From: an uncultured Alcanivorax sp.
Lineage (GTDB): Bacteria > Pseudomonadota > Gammaproteobacteria > Pseudomonadales > Alcanivoracaceae
DNA length: 64,000 bases
Direction: 5' to 3'
Assembly: GCF_947258575.1 (NCBI RefSeq)
Contig: NZ_CAMYIV010000011.1
Coordinates: 434,001 to 498,000, forward strand
Part shown: one piece after another, positions 43,810 through 52,533 of the stretch
How positions within the stretch are numbered: the stretch's first letter is position 1
How the letters are laid out: each line of letters starts with the position of its first letter
Translations under genes and position numbers: made by a program
The notes under the pieces: model-generated
The model's database searches: none
What the model was told of the DNA's origin: nothing
What the model saw: the letters and a program-made list of their open reading frames with translations, nothing else

Positions 43810-45207
43810 ATGGATATCAGTGCGGGTTGGGATCTGGTGGTGATTGGTAGTGGGCCGGCGGGTGAAGCGGCGGCCATGCAGGCGACCAAGAAAGGCCTGC
43901 GGGTAGCCATTGTCGAAGACCAGACATCCCTGGGAGGTAACTGCACACACTGGGGGACCATTCCTTCAAAGGCGCTTCGTCATCTGGTACGCCAGGTGAT
44001 TCGTACTCAGCGCAATCCTCTGCTGCGTGGCATTCTCAATCCCCGTGAAGTCCGTTGGCAGGATCTGATTGCCAGGACCCGCGAGGTCATCGATTCACAG
44101 GTCCAGGTGCGTACGGATTTCTATATCCGTAACCGGGTGACGGTGTTTGGTGGCCGAGGTGAGCTGCTTGGCAATAACGAGGTGAAGGTGGAAGACCGGG
44201 AAGGGCGGTTGCATCTGCTCAAAACCCGTAACGTTGTGATTGCTACAGGCTCAAGGCCCTATCATCCGGAGGATGTGGATTTCGAGCATCCCCGTGTCTA
44301 CGACTCAGACACCATTCTCACCATGGACCATACCCCACGCCATATCATCATCTATGGGGCGGGGGTGATCGGATCGGAATATGCCTGCATCTTTACCGGC
44401 CTGGGAATCCGGGTTGACCTGGTCAATTCCCGGCAGCATCTACTGGATTTTCTGGATACGGAAATTTCCGATGCGCTCAGTTATCACCTGCGCGAGCAGG
44501 GCTGCACCATTCGTCAGGATGAGGAATACAAGCGGGTTGTTGCCGACGATGATGGTGTCACCCTGGAACTGAAGTCCGGCAAGAAACTGCGCGCCGATGC
44601 CTTGCTGTGGTGTAACGGTCGCTCCGGTAACACTCAGGACATGGGGCTGGACGCTGTCGGCCTTGAGCCCAACAACCGTGGGCAGTTACAGGTCAACGAG
44701 CGCTACCAGACCAGTGTGGAAGGTATTTATGCCGTCGGCGATTTGGTGGGTTGGCCCTCCCTGGCCAGCGCGTCCTATGACCAGGGCCGCTTCTGTGCGG
44801 CGGCCATTGCCGGCGATGACGTCCGGCAGGTGACCGACGTGCCTACCGGCATTTATACCATCCCGGGGATTAGCAGCGTGGGGCGCAACGAGCAGGAGCT
44901 CACCGACGCCAAGGTGCCCTATGAGGTCGGACAGGCCTTCTTCCGCAATCTGGCCCGGGCGCAGATTACCGGTGAGCGGGTAGGGATGCTGAAAATCCTG
45001 TTTCACCGGGAGACCCTGGCGGTGCTGGGCATCCATTGCTTCGGCTATCAGGCCATGGAAATCGTCCATGTGGGCCAGGCCATCATGCGCCAGCCCGGCG
45101 AACAGAACACGCTGGAGTACTTTATCGACACCACCTTCAACTACCCGACTATGGCGGAAGCTTATCGGGTGGCGGCGATCAACGGGATTAACCGGATCAG
45201 GCGGTGA
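43810..45207 (+). CDS. sthA: Soluble pyridine nucleotide transhydrogenase
   Basis: SthA is a 465-residue flavoprotein that moves hydride from NADPH to NAD+ (and back). It has [17 protein letters not shown] (FAD), [19 protein letters not shown], in which the family has a single Cys and Thr instead of the redox disulfide of lipoamide dehydrogenase, then [16 protein letters not shown] (NAD(P)) and [16 protein letters not shown]. The dimer end has [27 protein letters not shown] precedes the ATG. It balances reducing power in catabolism of fatty acids and glutamate, both encoded here. Confidence 0.95.
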   Translation: MDISAGWDLVVIGSGPAGEAAAMQATKKGLRVAIVEDQTSLGGNCTHWGTIPSKALRHLVRQVIRTQRNPLLRGILNPREVRWQDLIARTREVIDSQVQVRTDFYIRNRVTVFGGRGELLGNNEVKVEDREGRLHLLKTRNVVIATGSRPYHPEDVDFEHPRVYDSDTILTMDHTPRHIIIYGAGVIGSEYACIFTGLGIRVDLVNSRQHLLDFLDTEISDALSYHLREQGCTIRQDEEYKRVVADDDGVTLELKSGKKLRADALLWCNGRSGNTQDMGLDAVGLEPNNRGQLQVNERYQTSVEGIYAVGDLVGWPSLASASYDQGRFCAAAIAGDDVRQVTDVPTGIYTIPGISSVGRNEQELTDAKVPYEVGQAFFRNLARAQITGERVGMLKILFHRETLAVLGIHCFGYQAMEIVHVGQAIMRQPGEQNTLEYFIDTTFNYPTMAEAYRVAAINGINRIRR

Positions 45208-45212
45208 GGTAA

Positions 45213-45360
45213 TTAATAATGAATAGTGAATAATTAATAGCTGCGCGGATCAGTCTTCACTGAGCATCAAGGCAAGAGGCCGCGCTCAGCACTTGGGCGC
45301 GGCCTCTTGCGTTAATCTCCCCGCGCGTTATTAACTATTAATTCTTAACTATTAACTATC
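45213..45360. repeat. Gene-end inverted-repeat element with terminator hairpin (full copy A)
   Basis: The AT-rich left arm (TTAATAATGAATAGTGAATA, then AGCTGCGCGG) and the right arm (CGCGCGTTATTAACTATTAA and on) flank a perfect 14-base stem GCAAGAGGCCGCGC (45272-45285) with its complement (45297-45310) and an 11-base loop. It lies between convergent sthA and smr. The right arm holds the smr stop codon. Family members: 60003 and 63747, half copies 16780 and 60972. Confidence 0.85.
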
Positions 45361-45949
45361 TTTGCTGTTTCCCCGCCTCCATAAAGAATTCCCTATTGCG
45401 TTGCCGTGACTGACTGCTTTTCCGTATCAGTACATAGGTGGCGCCGCTGCCGCCCTGGTTCTGGGGGGCGGAGTGGTAGGCGAGTACCAGATGACTCTCC
45501 TCGAGCCAGTGCATGACGTAGCTCTTCAGAAAGCCAGGACGCTCGCTGTGCACCCCTTTGCCGTGGCTTATCAGGACGGAACGCAGGCCCTGTTCGTGGG
45601 CTTTCATCAGAAAAGCCTGCACCCGGTCTCGGGCGTCCATCAAACGCACCCGATGCAGGTCCAGCAGGTCCTGGGCATCATACTTGCCCAGCCGCAATTT
45701 GCGGTATACGCCTTCCTGTACGCCGTTTTTCTTGACCCCGACAATATCGGTGGGGCCAATCCGGGGGACTTGTTCCGGCACGGTGAGGGGATTGCGGTCC
45801 TTACGGTCATCCATAACGGCGGCGCGGCGCAGTTGCTCGCGCAGGCTGTCTGGCCGCTTGGTCCGGGGTAGGTTTGCGCGATTATCCGGTTTGATCGGTG
45901 TCACATCCGCCATTTCCTGGCGGAACAGATCATCGTCATTGGTGGCCAT
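45356..45949 (-). CDS. Smr-domain protein (MutS2-like nuclease domain)
   Basis: A 197-residue Smr protein like E. coli SmrA/YdaL. A charged N-terminal half carries VGVKKNGVQEGVYRKLRLGKYD. The Smr domain then shows LDLHRVRLMDARDRVQAFLM (the conserved LDLHG-like motif, here LDLHR), RSVLISHGKGVHSERPGFLKSYV, and YHSAPQNQGGSGATYVLIRK. Smr domains nick DNA or cleave RNA in known cases. The ATG at 45949 follows GGAGCAGTTCC. Its TAG stop lies inside the arm of the repeat element. Confidence 0.9.
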   Translation of the reverse strand: MATNDDDLFRQEMADVTPIKPDNRANLPRTKRPDSLREQLRRAAVMDDRKDRNPLTVPEQVPRIGPTDIVGVKKNGVQEGVYRKLRLGKYDAQDLLDLHRVRLMDARDRVQAFLMKAHEQGLRSVLISHGKGVHSERPGFLKSYVMHWLEESHLVLAYHSAPQNQGGSGATYVLIRKSSQSRQRNREFFMEAGKQQR

Positions 45950-46039
45950 GGAACTGCTCCACAAAACCCGTTAGTTCATGCTTGCATGGTACACAAAGCG
46001 GGCAGAAACTGGCAGTGAGACCCTTCCCGAGAGGTAGTT

Positions 46040-46363
46040 ATGGAGCGACGACGTTTCCGCAGGCCTCGACTGAGACTGAATGTCCGGGCTTCCATCGATC
46101 GAAAGCCGGTGGGGCATATTCTCAATCTGACTGACGAGGGTCTGTGCCTGACCGGTCGTGGTTCGCCACCTCAGGGGAGCCAGTCACTGCTACTGCAACT
46201 GCCTTTACCTTTATCGGGTCATCGTGAACTGACAGTGATGGCGGAACCCCGTTGGCATGATTATTTGCCCAATGGACATTGGCGGGGTGGCTTCAAGCTT
46301 CTGGCGGATGAGAATACAGCTGCAGCACTGACCACTCTTGCCAGCCGTTACGGCGATAATTAG
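46040..46363 (+). CDS. PilZ domain protein
   Basis: A 107-residue single PilZ domain that likely binds cyclic di-GMP. The Arg motif is near the start (MERRRFRRPRLRLNVRAS), followed by HILNLTDEGLCLTG in place of the D/NxSxxG motif; Thr replaces the usual Ser, so binding strength is uncertain. AGGTAGTT precedes the ATG. It is flanked by the smr start region and, downstream, a terminator. Target process is unknown. Confidence 0.85.
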   Translation: MERRRFRRPRLRLNVRASIDRKPVGHILNLTDEGLCLTGRGSPPQGSQSLLLQLPLPLSGHRELTVMAEPRWHDYLPNGHWRGGFKLLADENTAAALTTLASRYGDN

Positions 46364-46377
46364 CCAAAAGGAGAGAG

Positions 46378-46401
46378 GGGCTTCATCCGTGAAGCCCGGT
46401 T
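46378..46401. terminator. Terminator between pilZ-type gene and small charged protein
   Basis: Stem GGGCTTCA-tccg-TGAAGCCC (46378-46397) followed by GGTTTT. It lies between converging genes and may serve both, since the minus strand has CCTCTCTCCTTTT after it. Confidence 0.65.
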
Positions 46402-46441
46402 TTCAGACCTGGAAGCGAATGCTCCCGAGATGGAACCTGTT

Positions 46442-46600
46442 TCAGTAAGGACGCGAATCGCGGCTTTCGCGCGAGTCACTTTTGTCCTCTGAATCGTGCC
46501 GATGACGTTTTGCATCACGTTTGCGACGTTCACGTTCAGCGCGCTTGTGTTCTTCGTTCCAATCGTCCGGTTCATAGTCATCAAAATGTCGACGACCCAT
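46442..46600 (-). CDS. Small highly charged protein, 52 residues
   Basis: A short frame starting MGRRHFDDYEPDDWNEEHK and continuing as an Arg/Lys/Glu/Asp-rich stretch to SRDSRPY. About two thirds of residues are charged, no hydrophobic core exists, and it is likely disordered. The ATG follows AAAGAGAG at a fitting distance, and a terminator lies past the stop. I recall similar small proteins starting MGRRxFDD in other gammaproteobacteria but cannot name a family. An overlapping longer frame (46360-46683, same strand) seems spurious. Confidence 0.65.
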   Translation of the reverse strand: MGRRHFDDYEPDDWNEEHKRAERERRKRDAKRHRHDSEDKSDSRESRDSRPY

Positions 46601-46710
46601 GGTGCTACTCTCTTTACAGAATGAAAGGGGGTTCTCAGTGCTTTATATAGCACTAATCCGGCGAAGGGAGAAGTGTCCGGCACACCATTTGTTGGTGCGC
46701 CGGGCAGCGA

Positions 46711-47469
46711 TTATCGACCGTAAGTCTGATCCAGGTAATTCAGAATGTCCGCGGATTCGAATAGTTCAGCGCCAGTATTGGGATCTACCAGGTAGGGAAC
46801 GGCGATGCGGCCGGCTCGTTCCATCAGGGCGACCCGGTTACGCTGACGGGGCGCATAGTCATCAAGAAGACGCCGCCGCACCGGCGGTAGCACCCAGTCC
46901 TGCCATTGATCCCGGCCGCACTGACGAAGCAGGTAGGGAAGCTGAAGCTCGGTGAGGCGTTCGCGAACCAGGCGGGCGAAGGGACTGGCCTCAAAAGAGT
47001 AGAGTTCCAGTGCCTGTTCGGGCGCCTGGCTGTCCAGGGCGTGCAGGCCACGGGAGGCACGGGGCAGTGACGCGGACACCGCAGCGGCCGTGCGCAGGCT
47101 GCGTACCAGCCAGCGGCGCGGCGCTGGGCGGCCACCGTATTCCCGGTACAGGTAGTCGATGATATCGGCGGATTCGTACAGTGCGGCCCCGGTATTCGGG
47201 TCCATCAGATAGGGGAATTGCTGGCGTCCACTCAGGCGCTCCACCAGTGGGCGGTAACGCTCACCGCCCTTGGGGCAAGGGAAAATCAGCACATCCAGAT
47301 CCAGATCCGTCAATGCTTCGCGAACCAGGCGGCAAAACGGGCAGCCTTCCATGTCATACAGTTCAAGGGGTTCCTGGGGCGTCTTGCGGTGGCCTTTGCT
47401 GGCAATGCCTCGACCCTGCTGCAGGGCGGAAGCGGCCAGGGAGCGCAGCACCTCGGTGTTATGGGACAT
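46711..47469 (-). CDS. Protein with two tandem GST N-terminal (thioredoxin-fold) domains
   Basis: A 252-residue protein with an internal duplication. Domain one (about residues 33-115) has LYDMEGCPFCRLVREALTDL with a CPFC dithiol and PYLMDPNTGAALYESADII. Domain two (about 165-250) has LYSFEASPFARLVRERLTEL, in which both cysteines are gone (SPFA), and PYLVDPNTGAELFESADIL. No GST C-terminal helical domain is present. The CPFC motif suggests a glutaredoxin-like redox role. ATG at 47469 follows TTCAGGAGAATT. Confidence 0.85.
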   Translation of the reverse strand: MSHNTEVLRSLAASALQQGRGIASKGHRKTPQEPLELYDMEGCPFCRLVREALTDLDLDVLIFPCPKGGERYRPLVERLSGRQQFPYLMDPNTGAALYESADIIDYLYREYGGRPAPRRWLVRSLRTAAAVSASLPRASRGLHALDSQAPEQALELYSFEASPFARLVRERLTELQLPYLLRQCGRDQWQDWVLPPVRRRLLDDYAPRQRNRVALMERAGRIAVPYLVDPNTGAELFESADILNYLDQTYGR

Positions 47470-47652
47470 AGCGAATTCTCCTGAAACGAATGTCCAGACC
47501 TTATCATCTCTCCAGTCCCTCGCATTGGCCCTCAAGACGCCTTGCATATCAAGCGGTTAACCACTGCCCGTTCCGCTCACCCTGGCTGTTAACTCCTGTC
47601 ATTGAGTGACGGGCTCGGGTAGGGCAATCTCTGCGGTCTACATTTGGCCGGT

Positions 47653-47689
47653 ACCTGTCACTTTGTTGCGAACCCATGCACTGACAGGT
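47653..47689. promoter_or_regulatory. Inverted repeat upstream of fadA
   Basis: ACCTGTCA (47653-47660) and TGACAGGT (47682-47689) are exact inverse copies 21 bases apart, 59 bases before the fadA start. A smaller palindrome GTCATTGAGTGAC lies at about 47598-47610. They could be operator sites for a fatty-acid regulator, or a leader hairpin. The 279-base gap before fadA holds no other feature I can see. Confidence 0.4.
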
Positions 47690-47748
47690 TCCGCCCTCCA
47701 AAACCCGTCAGCTGTGCTGACATCTGCCTGAGGCAAGAGGAAGGTTCC

Positions 47749-48960
47749 ATGACCGAAGCCTATATTTACGATGCCATCCGTACTCCCCGTGGTCGGGGTA
47801 AAAAAGATGGTTCACTGCATACGGTGAAGCCGCTGGACCTGGTGGTCGGCCTGATCGATGAAGTGAAAGCCCGTTTCCCCAATATGGACACCAACCGTAT
47901 TGATGATCTGTTGTTGGGCGTGGTTACCCCGGTGGGCGATCAGGGCGCCTGTATCGCCAAGACGGCAGCGCTGGCTGCGGGCCTGCCGGATACAGTGGCG
48001 GGTTACCAACTGAACCGTTTCTGCGCCTCCGGCCTGGAAGCGGTGAACACCGGTGCCCAGAAAGTGGCCTCCGGCTGGGATGACCTGATTCTGGCGGGTG
48101 GTGTGGAAGCCATGAGCCGGATTCCCATGGGCTCCGACGGCGGTGCCTGGGCCATGGATCCGGTCACTAACTACAAGACCGGTTTCGTCCCTCAAGGTAT
48201 TGGTGCTGACCTGATTGCCACCATCGAAGGTTTTTCCCGCCGTGATGTGGATGAATTCGCCGCGGAATCTCAGGAGCGTGCTGCCACTGCCTGGGAAAAA
48301 GGCTACTTCGGCAAGTCCGTGGTACCGGTGAAAGACCTCAACGGCCTGACCGTACTGGATCGTGATGAGCACGTTCGCGCCGGCACTACTGCTGATGGGC
48401 TGGCAGGTCTGAATCCCTCTTTCGCCATGATGGGCGAAATGGGTGGTTTCGATGCGGTGGCGCTGCAGAAATACCACTGGCTGGAAAAAATCGATCACGT
48501 TCACCACGCCGGTAACTCCTCCGGCATCGTGGATGGCGCGTCATTGGTCGTGCTGGGTAACGAGCAGGTCGGCAAGAATTACGGCATGAAGGCCCGTGGC
48601 CGTATTGTCTGCACCGCCATCAGCGGTGCCGATCCGACCATCATGCTGACCGGCCCGGGCCCGGCCGCCAAGAAGGCGCTGGCCAAAGCCGGCCTCAAAA
48701 CCAGCGACATCGATCTGTGGGAAATCAACGAAGCGTTTGCCGCCGTGGCCATGCGTTTCATGAAGGACATGGACATTACTCCGGATGTGACCAACGTGAA
48801 TGGCGGTTCCATCGCCATGGGGCATCCGCTGGGGGCCACCGGTGCCATGATTCTGGGAACCGCGCTGGATGAACTCGAGCGTCGCGACAAGAAGTACGCG
48901 CTGTGCACCTTGTGTGTGGGCGGTGGCATGGGTATCGCCACCATCATTGAGCGTCTGTAA
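47749..48960 (+). CDS. fadA: Acetyl-CoA acyltransferase (thiolase) of beta-oxidation
   Basis: A 403-residue thiolase that splits 3-ketoacyl-CoA with CoA, the last beta-oxidation step. The nucleophile is Cys92 in [23 protein letters not shown], the His in [15 protein letters not shown], and the second Cys in [10 protein letters not shown] complete the site. [15 protein letters not shown] at the start and the sequence in general recall the actinobacterial FadA that pairs with a long FadB, rather than E. coli FadA. The ATG at 47749 follows AAGAGGAAGG. FadB starts 29 bases after its stop, so they form an operon and a complex. Confidence 0.92.
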   Translation: MTEAYIYDAIRTPRGRGKKDGSLHTVKPLDLVVGLIDEVKARFPNMDTNRIDDLLLGVVTPVGDQGACIAKTAALAAGLPDTVAGYQLNRFCASGLEAVNTGAQKVASGWDDLILAGGVEAMSRIPMGSDGGAWAMDPVTNYKTGFVPQGIGADLIATIEGFSRRDVDEFAAESQERAATAWEKGYFGKSVVPVKDLNGLTVLDRDEHVRAGTTADGLAGLNPSFAMMGEMGGFDAVALQKYHWLEKIDHVHHAGNSSGIVDGASLVVLGNEQVGKNYGMKARGRIVCTAISGADPTIMLTGPGPAAKKALAKAGLKTSDIDLWEINEAFAAVAMRFMKDMDITPDVTNVNGGSIAMGHPLGATGAMILGTALDELERRDKKYALCTLCVGGGMGIATIIERL

Positions 48961-48989
48961 ACCGCGTCGAACGAATTCGGAGAAAGAAC

Positions 48990-51155
48990 ATGAGTGAACA
49001 AACTGCAATCCGTTGGGAACAGGACGCGGACAACATCGTTACCCTGATTCTGGATGATCCCAATCAGTCCGCGAACACCATGAACGAGCTGTACGGCAAG
49101 TCCATGGCAGCCACCGTGGAGCGTCTGGAAAAAGAGAAAGACAACATTGCCGGTGTCATCATCACTTCCGCCAAGAAAACCTTCTTTGCCGGCGGTGATC
49201 TGCGTGACCTGCTCAAGGCAAAAAAGGAAGACGGCCAGGTTTTTCTGGATAACGTCACCGAGATCAAGCGTCAGCTGCGGGTGCTGGAAACCCTCGGCAA
49301 GCCGGTAGTGGCGGCGCTGAATGGCACCGCCCTGGGTGGCGGCCTGGAAATCGCCCTGGCCTGTCATCACCGTATCGCTATCAACGACAAATCCGCCCAG
49401 TTCGGTCTGCCGGAAGTGACCCTGGGTCTGCTCCCCGGTGGCGGCGGTGTCACCCGCGTGATTCGCATGCTGGGTATTCAGGATGGCCTGATGAAAGTGC
49501 TCATGCAGGGTCAGCGCATGAAAGCCGACAAGGCCCAGAAAACCGGGCTGATCGACGAGTTGGCCGCTGACCGTGACGAGATGCTGGCCAAGGCCCGCGA
49601 GTGGATCAAGGCCAATCCGAAAGCCCAGCAGCCCTGGGACCAGAAGGGTTACAAGATCCCCGGTGGTGACCCCAAGAACCCCAAGTTCGCCATGAACCTG
49701 CCGGCCTTCCCGGCCAATCTGAAAAAGCAGATCAAGGGCGCCAACTATCCGGCCCCGCTGGCGATCATGTCGGCGGCTGTGGAAGGGGCCCAGGTGGATT
49801 TCGATAATGCCTCCACCATTGAAGGTCGCTACTTTGTGTCTCTGGTTACCAGCCAGGTCGCCAAGAACATGATCACCGCCTTCTTCTTCAACCTGCAGGC
49901 GATCAACGCCGGTGCCAGCCGTCCCAAGGATGTGCCGAAATTCCGTGCCGAAAAAGTAGGCATCCTCGGCGCCGGCATGATGGGCGCGGGCATTGCCTAC
50001 GTGACTGCTCGCAGCGGTGCCCAGGTGGTGCTGAAAGATATCTCCCAGGAAAACGCGGAGAAGGGCAAGGATTACTCCCGCAAGCTGCTCGACAAGGACA
50101 TCTCCCGGGGCAAGATGACCGAAGAGAAGAAAGAGCAGATCCTGTCGCTGATCCATGCCACGGCAGATGCCAAGGATTTGGACGGGGTGGACTTCGTGAT
50201 CGAGGCGGTGTTCGAGAGCACCGAACTGAAGCACAAGGTCTTCCAGGAAATCGAGGATGTGGTGAAGCCCGATGCGGTGCTGGGTTCCAACACCTCGTCT
50301 CTGCCGATTACCGGCCTGGCCAAGGGCGTGAAGAAGCAGGACAACTTCATCGGTATCCACTTCTTCAGCCCGGTGGATAAAATGCCACTGGTGGAAATTA
50401 TTTCCGGCAAGGACACCAGCCCGGAAGCACTGGCGAAGACCTACGATTACTGCCAGCAGATCAAGAAGACCCCCATCGTGGTCAACGATGCGCGTGGTTT
50501 CTTCACCACCCGTGTCATCGGCACCTTCGCCAACGAAGGCATTGCCATGCTGGGTGAAGGTATCAATGCCCAGTCCATCGAGCAGGCCGCCATGCAGGCC
50601 GGTTACCCGGTAGGCACCCTGAACCTGATCGATGAGATCAACATGGAAACCGCCCTGAAAATCGGCAAGGCAGCCCGTGACGATGCCAAGCGTGAAGGTC
50701 AGGAGCTGCCGCCAGAGCATCCAGCAGAAGTGGTCATGAAGAAAATGGTCGAAGAGCTGGATCGTCCCGGTAAAGTCCAGGGCAAAGGCTTCTACGAGTA
50801 CCCGGAAAACGGCAAGAAGCACCTGTGGTCAGGCTTGAAAGACGCCTTTGGTGGTGACAAGGAGATCCCGTTCGAAGATATCAAGGAGCGGATGATGTTC
50901 GTGGAAGCCATTGAAGCAGTGAAATGCTTTGATGAAGGCGTGATGGAGTCTGTTGCCGATGCCAACATCGGTTCCATCTTCGGTATTGGCTTCCCGGCCT
51001 GGACCGGTGGCGTGATCCAGTACATCAACCAGTACGAGGGCGGCCTGCGTGGTTTTGTGGCCCGTGCCCAGGAACTGGCCAAGTCCTACGGTGATCGCTT
51101 CAACCCGCCAGCTTCCCTGGTGGAGAAAGCGGAAAAGGACGAAATCTACAAGTAA
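48990..51155 (+). CDS. fadB: Multifunctional fatty-acid oxidation subunit (enoyl-CoA hydratase / 3-hydroxyacyl-CoA dehydrogenase)
   Basis: A 721-residue FadB/FadJ-type enzyme that hydrates enoyl-CoA and oxidises the 3-hydroxyacyl-CoA. The N-terminal crotonase domain (about residues 1-300) has KKTFFAGGDLRDL and ALNGTALGGGLEIALACHHR, then LPEVTLGLLPGGGG with the catalytic Glu. The NAD domain begins VGILGAGMMGAGIAYVTA (about 325) and has the catalytic His-Glu region GIHFFSPVDKMPLVEI. Two C-terminal 3HCDH domains follow. GAGAAAGAAC precedes the ATG. With fadA it supplies the trifunctional complex; a strong terminator ends the operon. Confidence 0.94.
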   Translation: MSEQTAIRWEQDADNIVTLILDDPNQSANTMNELYGKSMAATVERLEKEKDNIAGVIITSAKKTFFAGGDLRDLLKAKKEDGQVFLDNVTEIKRQLRVLETLGKPVVAALNGTALGGGLEIALACHHRIAINDKSAQFGLPEVTLGLLPGGGGVTRVIRMLGIQDGLMKVLMQGQRMKADKAQKTGLIDELAADRDEMLAKAREWIKANPKAQQPWDQKGYKIPGGDPKNPKFAMNLPAFPANLKKQIKGANYPAPLAIMSAAVEGAQVDFDNASTIEGRYFVSLVTSQVAKNMITAFFFNLQAINAGASRPKDVPKFRAEKVGILGAGMMGAGIAYVTARSGAQVVLKDISQENAEKGKDYSRKLLDKDISRGKMTEEKKEQILSLIHATADAKDLDGVDFVIEAVFESTELKHKVFQEIEDVVKPDAVLGSNTSSLPITGLAKGVKKQDNFIGIHFFSPVDKMPLVEIISGKDTSPEALAKTYDYCQQIKKTPIVVNDARGFFTTRVIGTFANEGIAMLGEGINAQSIEQAAMQAGYPVGTLNLIDEINMETALKIGKAARDDAKREGQELPPEHPAEVVMKKMVEELDRPGKVQGKGFYEYPENGKKHLWSGLKDAFGGDKEIPFEDIKERMMFVEAIEAVKCFDEGVMESVADANIGSIFGIGFPAWTGGVIQYINQYEGGLRGFVARAQELAKSYGDRFNPPASLVEKAEKDEIYK

Positions 51156-51176
51156 CGGTGGGTTTTGTCTGATAAG

Positions 51177-51204
51177 AAAACCCGGCTCTGTGCCGGGTTT
51201 TTTT
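51177..51204 (+). terminator. Rho-independent terminator of the fadAB operon
   Basis: AAAACCCGGC-tctgt-GCCGGGTTTTTTT (51177-51204), 22 bases after the fadB stop. Strong stem, T-run of seven. Confidence 0.92.
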
Positions 51205-51231
51205 ATGTCTGTACGTTGCGCCGATACAGGG

Positions 51232-51642
51232 CTAGCGTGGCCCTACCCAGAAGTGCGGGTTACAGGCCACTTCCCACAGATGACCATCCGGGTCGGCAAA
51301 GTAGCCGGCGTAACCGCCCCAGTCGGTGGGCTGGCCTGGTTTGATCAGTTGTGCGCCGGCTTCCTGGGCCTGGGCCAGCAACTGGTCGACCTGTTGTGGG
51401 CTTTCCACATTGTGGGCCATGGCCACACCCCGAAAACCCTCACCGGATGCTGCAACGCCAGCATCAGCGGCAAGATCGTCATGGCCGAACAGGCCCAGCC
51501 AGGTGCCGTTCAATTCAAAGAACGCCACCGGCGCATCGTCAGGCATGGGGCGGCGGGGTAGGCCCAGGCCCTGTTCATAAAAACGGATCGCCGTGGTCAG
51601 GTCCCTGACGCCAAGGGTGATCATGCTGATCCGTGGTTCCAT
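51232..51642 (-). CDS. VOC family protein (glyoxalase/bleomycin-resistance fold)
   Basis: A 136-residue VOC protein. Paired beta-alpha-beta modules are seen: RISMITLGVRDLTTAIRFYEQGLGL and FRGVAMAHNVESPQQVDQLLAQAQEAGA, with YAGYFADPDGHLWEVACNP, in which the metal-ligand Glu of VOC enzymes lies in LWEV. Reaction is unknown; members include lyases, dioxygenases and antibiotic-binding proteins. The ATG at 51642 follows CAGGAGATTTTC. It is divergent from the PPK2 gene. Confidence 0.88.
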   Translation of the reverse strand: MEPRISMITLGVRDLTTAIRFYEQGLGLPRRPMPDDAPVAFFELNGTWLGLFGHDDLAADAGVAASGEGFRGVAMAHNVESPQQVDQLLAQAQEAGAQLIKPGQPTDWGGYAGYFADPDGHLWEVACNPHFWVGPR

Positions 51643-51708
51643 GAAAATCTCCTGTTTGTCGAGCACGCTGCCCTTTATGCTCAATACGGTATACCCAAGG
51701 GAGTACGT

Positions 51709-52524
51709 ATGGAACTGGACCGCTTTGGTTGGCCCTCAGGGCCCACCCTCAACGTGCAGAGTTTGCCAACAGATTACCAGGAGCCGCCGCAACAGGATCT
51801 GGATGCGGTGCTGGACGGTCTGCACGAATACCAGCGGCGTCTGTTTGCCAATCGACGTCACGGGGTGCTCCTGGTGGTGCAAGGGCTGGATGCTGCCGGC
51901 AAGGACAGCCTGATTCGCACCCTGGCCAGGGCCATGGACCCGGCCGCGTTTCGGGTGCATGGGTTCAGTCGACCGCTGGGTGAAGAGGTGGATCATGATT
52001 TTCTCTGGCGAGTATGGCGCCACCTGCCGGCCCGCGGCGAAGTAGTGGCCTTCAATCGCAGCCATTACGAATCCGTGCTCGCTGAACGGTTGTGGCCGGT
52101 TACCGAACACAGCAGCGATGACTGGCCGCTCAAGTACGAGGCCATCAACGCCTTTGAGCAACACCTGCATCGGGAAGGGACCCGGATCATCAAGATCTGG
52201 CTGAATACCTCGCAGGAAGAACAGCGCCGCCGCCTGTTGAAACGACTGGACAAGCCGCGCAAGCGCTGGAAGTTCGATGCGGCTGATGTAGAAAGCTGGT
52301 TGGCCAGGGACGCCTACCTGTCTCTGGTGAACGAGACCCTGACGGCCACCCATACCCTGCATGCTCCCTGGCATCTGATTCCCAACGATAACAAGCAACA
52401 GGCCAGGGCGGCGGTGGCGCAATTGCTTTTGTCCACCCTGAAGGAACTGGCGCCTGAGTATCCCCAGGAAAATCCGCAGTGCATCGAGCACTATCGGCGT
52501 GTATTGACGCAACAGAATGATTGA
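51709..52524 (+). CDS. Polyphosphate kinase 2 family protein
   Basis: A 271-residue PPK2 protein, which transfers phosphate between polyphosphate and nucleotides. The Walker A is GLDAAGKDSLIRTL (about residues 64-77). The lid region is HDFLWRVWRHLPARGEVVAFNRSHYESVL; FNRSHYE is typical of the class that phosphorylates AMP/ADP. The later IIKIWLNTSQEEQRRRLLKRLDKPRKRWKF is the conserved Arg/Lys segment. It lies nine bases before a Na/Pi symporter gene, so the pair links polyphosphate and phosphate handling. No ppk1 or ppx is in the window. Confidence 0.9.
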   Translation: MELDRFGWPSGPTLNVQSLPTDYQEPPQQDLDAVLDGLHEYQRRLFANRRHGVLLVVQGLDAAGKDSLIRTLARAMDPAAFRVHGFSRPLGEEVDHDFLWRVWRHLPARGEVVAFNRSHYESVLAERLWPVTEHSSDDWPLKYEAINAFEQHLHREGTRIIKIWLNTSQEEQRRRLLKRLDKPRKRWKFDAADVESWLARDAYLSLVNETLTATHTLHAPWHLIPNDNKQQARAAVAQLLLSTLKELAPEYPQENPQCIEHYRRVLTQQND

Positions 52525-52533
52525 GTCGCAGCG

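Noticed and set aside
45213-45360. Repeat elements as CRISPR repeats
   Set aside because: They are inverted, spaced kilobases apart, and lack regular spacers and cas genes.
46360-46683. 107-residue minus-strand frame as a gene
   Set aside because: It overlaps a terminator and the better-supported 52-residue frame in another phase, and has no ribosome site or recognisable composition.
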